Part shown: one piece after another, positions 5,150 through 6,113 of the stretch
Layout: each line of letters begins with the position of its first letter
How positions within the stretch are numbered: the first letter of the stretch is position 1
The notes under the pieces: model-generated
What the model was told of the DNA's origin: nothing
The model's input: the letters and a program-made list of their open reading frames with translations, nothing else
Databases searched by the model: none
Position numbers and translations under genes: made by a program
NCBI GenBank assembly: GCA_905373305.1
Contig: CAJPSM010000077.1
Coordinates: 1-6,113, forward strand
DNA: 6,113 bases
Source: an uncultured Streptococcus sp.
GTDB taxonomy: Bacteria > Bacillota > Bacilli > Lactobacillales > Streptococcaceae
Direction of reading: 5' to 3'

Positions 5150-5833
5150 ATGAATTTTTCCTTTTTACCAAAGTATTTACCTTATTTTAATTATGGTGCT
5201 CTTATTACTGTAGTGATTTCAATTCTGGTAGTCTTTTTCGGTACCATTCTAGGTGTCTTATTGTCCTTTGCTCAACGCTCACGTTTTAAGCCTCTTGTCT
5301 GGTTTGCAAATATCTATGTTTGGATTTTCCGAGGAACACCGATGATGGTTCAGATTATGATTGCTTTTGCCCTCATGCATATCGATGCGCCCACTATTCA
5401 AGTAGGGATTTTAGGTGTGGACCTTTCTCGTCTGATTCCAGGTATTCTGATTATCTCTATGAACAGTGGTGCTTATGTGTCTGAAACCGTTCGTGCAGGG
5501 ATCAATGCAGTTCCTAAAGGGCAGTTGGAGGCGGCCTACTCGCTCGGTATTCGTCCGAAAAATGCCATGCGGTATGTCATTTTGCCACAGGCTGTCAAGA
5601 ATATTTTGCCGGCACTGGGAAATGAATTTATCACCATTATCAAGGATAGTTCCCTCTTGTCAGCGATTGGGGTGATGGAGCTGTGGAATGGGGCAACGAC
5701 AGTAGCAACAACAACTTATTTACCGTTGACTCCCCTTTTATTTGCAGCCTTTTACTATTTGATTATGACCTCTGTTTTGACAGTGGCGTTGAAAGCATTT
5801 GAAAAACATATTGGACAAGGAGACAAGAAATAA
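5150..5833 (+). CDS. Amino-acid ABC transporter permease (HisM/GlnP type)
   Basis: This is the membrane part of a polar amino-acid importer, passing substrate delivered by an extracytoplasmic binding protein. The 227-residue protein is the usual length. Hydrophobic segments lie at about 17-40, 52-78, 94-115, 160-177 and 193-215, the five-helix plan of the family. FRGTPMMVQI (60-69) is the typical conserved segment after helix 1. The cytoplasmic EAA loop that docks the ATPase is clear: EAAYSLGI at 127-134 and VILP at 143-146. No binding-protein domain is fused and no binding-protein gene is in view. The ribosome binding site is weak (AGAAAG, 5134-5139). The stop overlaps the start of the ATPase gene in TAATG, so the two are translationally coupled. 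The amino acid carried cannot be told from sequence. Confidence 0.95.
   Translation: MNFSFLPKYLPYFNYGALITVVISILVVFFGTILGVLLSFAQRSRFKPLVWFANIYVWIFRGTPMMVQIMIAFALMHIDAPTIQVGILGVDLSRLIPGILIISMNSGAYVSETVRAGINAVPKGQLEAAYSLGIRPKNAMRYVILPQAVKNILPALGNEFITIIKDSSLLSAIGVMELWNGATTVATTTYLPLTPLLFAAFYYLIMTSVLTVALKAFEKHIGQGDKK
5817..5822 (+). promoter_or_regulatory. Ribosome binding site of the ATPase gene inside the permease gene
   Basis: AAGGAG lies within the last codons of the permease, ten bases before the ATG at 5833. It supports this ATG and independent loading of ribosomes on top of coupling through the one-base overlap. Confidence 0.75.
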
Positions 5834-6113
5834 TGACAGAAACCTTGATTAAAATTGAAGAACTACATAAGTCTTTTGGGAAGAATGAAGTCTTGAAAGG
5901 GATTGACCTTGAGATTAAACGAGGAGAAGTTGTGGTCATTATCGGTCCGTCAGGGAGCGGGAAATCGACTCTCCTTCGTTCGATGAATCTTCTAGAGGAA
6001 GCAAGTAAGGGAAAGGTTATCTTTGAAGGTGTCGATATTACGGATAAGAAGAATGATCTTTTTGCCATGCGTGAAAAGATGGGCATGGTATTCCAACAAT
6101 TCAACCTCTTTCC
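5833..6113 (+). CDS. Amino-acid ABC transporter ATP-binding protein (GlnQ/HisP type), 3' end beyond window
   Basis: This is the ATPase that powers the adjacent permease on the inner face of the membrane. Only the first 93 codons plus two bases are present; the family is about 240-250 residues. Visible parts are an N-terminal strand with ELHKSFGKNEVLKGIDL (10-26), Walker A GPSGSGKST (38-46) and the Q-loop FQQFNLF (87-93, Q88). The signature, Walker B and H-loop lie beyond the window. The order matches the polar amino-acid subfamily. It starts at the ATG overlapping the permease stop. Cut-off at position 6113 is the window edge, not a real truncation. Confidence 0.95.
   Translation, partial: MTETLIKIEELHKSFGKNEVLKGIDLEIKRGEVVVIIGPSGSGKSTLLRSMNLLEEASKGKVIFEGVDITDKKNDLFAMREKMGMVFQQFNLF

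Noticed and set aside
5763..6104. Minus-strand open frame of 113 codons opposite the permease end and ATPase start
   Set aside because: The plus strand carries unmistakable permease and ATPase motifs in this interval, and the minus product is a serine-rich shadow without family features.
1..6113. Mobile elements, CRISPR arrays, BOX/RUP-type repeats, tRNA genes, or a defence system
   Set aside because: I saw no transposase, no spaced direct repeats, no cloverleaf and no defence-type protein; all long frames are housekeeping genes or their shadows.

Overview
The window looks like chromosomal DNA from a low-GC Gram-positive coccus of the genus Streptococcus. It has strong AGGAGG-type ribosome binding sites, several extended -10 promoters (TGnTATAAT), a CtsR-type heat-shock operator in front of clpE, a ClpE ATPase, and small DUF1827-like and DUF1797 (YkuJ-like) proteins. 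The species cannot be fixed from this window; a mitis-group or related streptococcus is a reasonable guess. No insertion sequence, phage, CRISPR array, tRNA or rRNA is visible. It reads as core housekeeping DNA, not an accessory island.

Layout from left to right: the last 40 bases of a metK leader, which look like the 3' end of an S-MK (SAM-III) riboswitch; metK on the plus strand; a convergent pair of Rho-independent terminators. Then a leftward-transcribed block: DUF1827-like protein, Nudix hydrolase, clpE, and a DUF1797 protein. Each has a recognisable promoter. clpE and the DUF1797 gene end in clear terminators; the Nudix gene has none and may read through into the DUF1827 gene. A divergent promoter region of about 190 bases follows, then a rightward operon with an amino-acid ABC permease and its ATPase, cut by the window edge.

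The genes are mostly independent units. metK makes S-adenosylmethionine and is probably feedback-controlled by it through the leader. ClpE is a stress unfoldase that works with ClpP and is probably repressed by CtsR. The Nudix enzyme probably hydrolyses a nucleoside-diphosphate-linked substrate of unknown identity. The permease and ATPase form the membrane and motor parts of a polar amino-acid importer whose substrate-binding protein is not in view.

I found no convincing new biological system. The points most worth a second look are regulatory: the riboswitch remnant at the left edge, the operator overlapping a hairpin in the clpE leader, and the inverted and direct repeats at the ABC transporter promoter.
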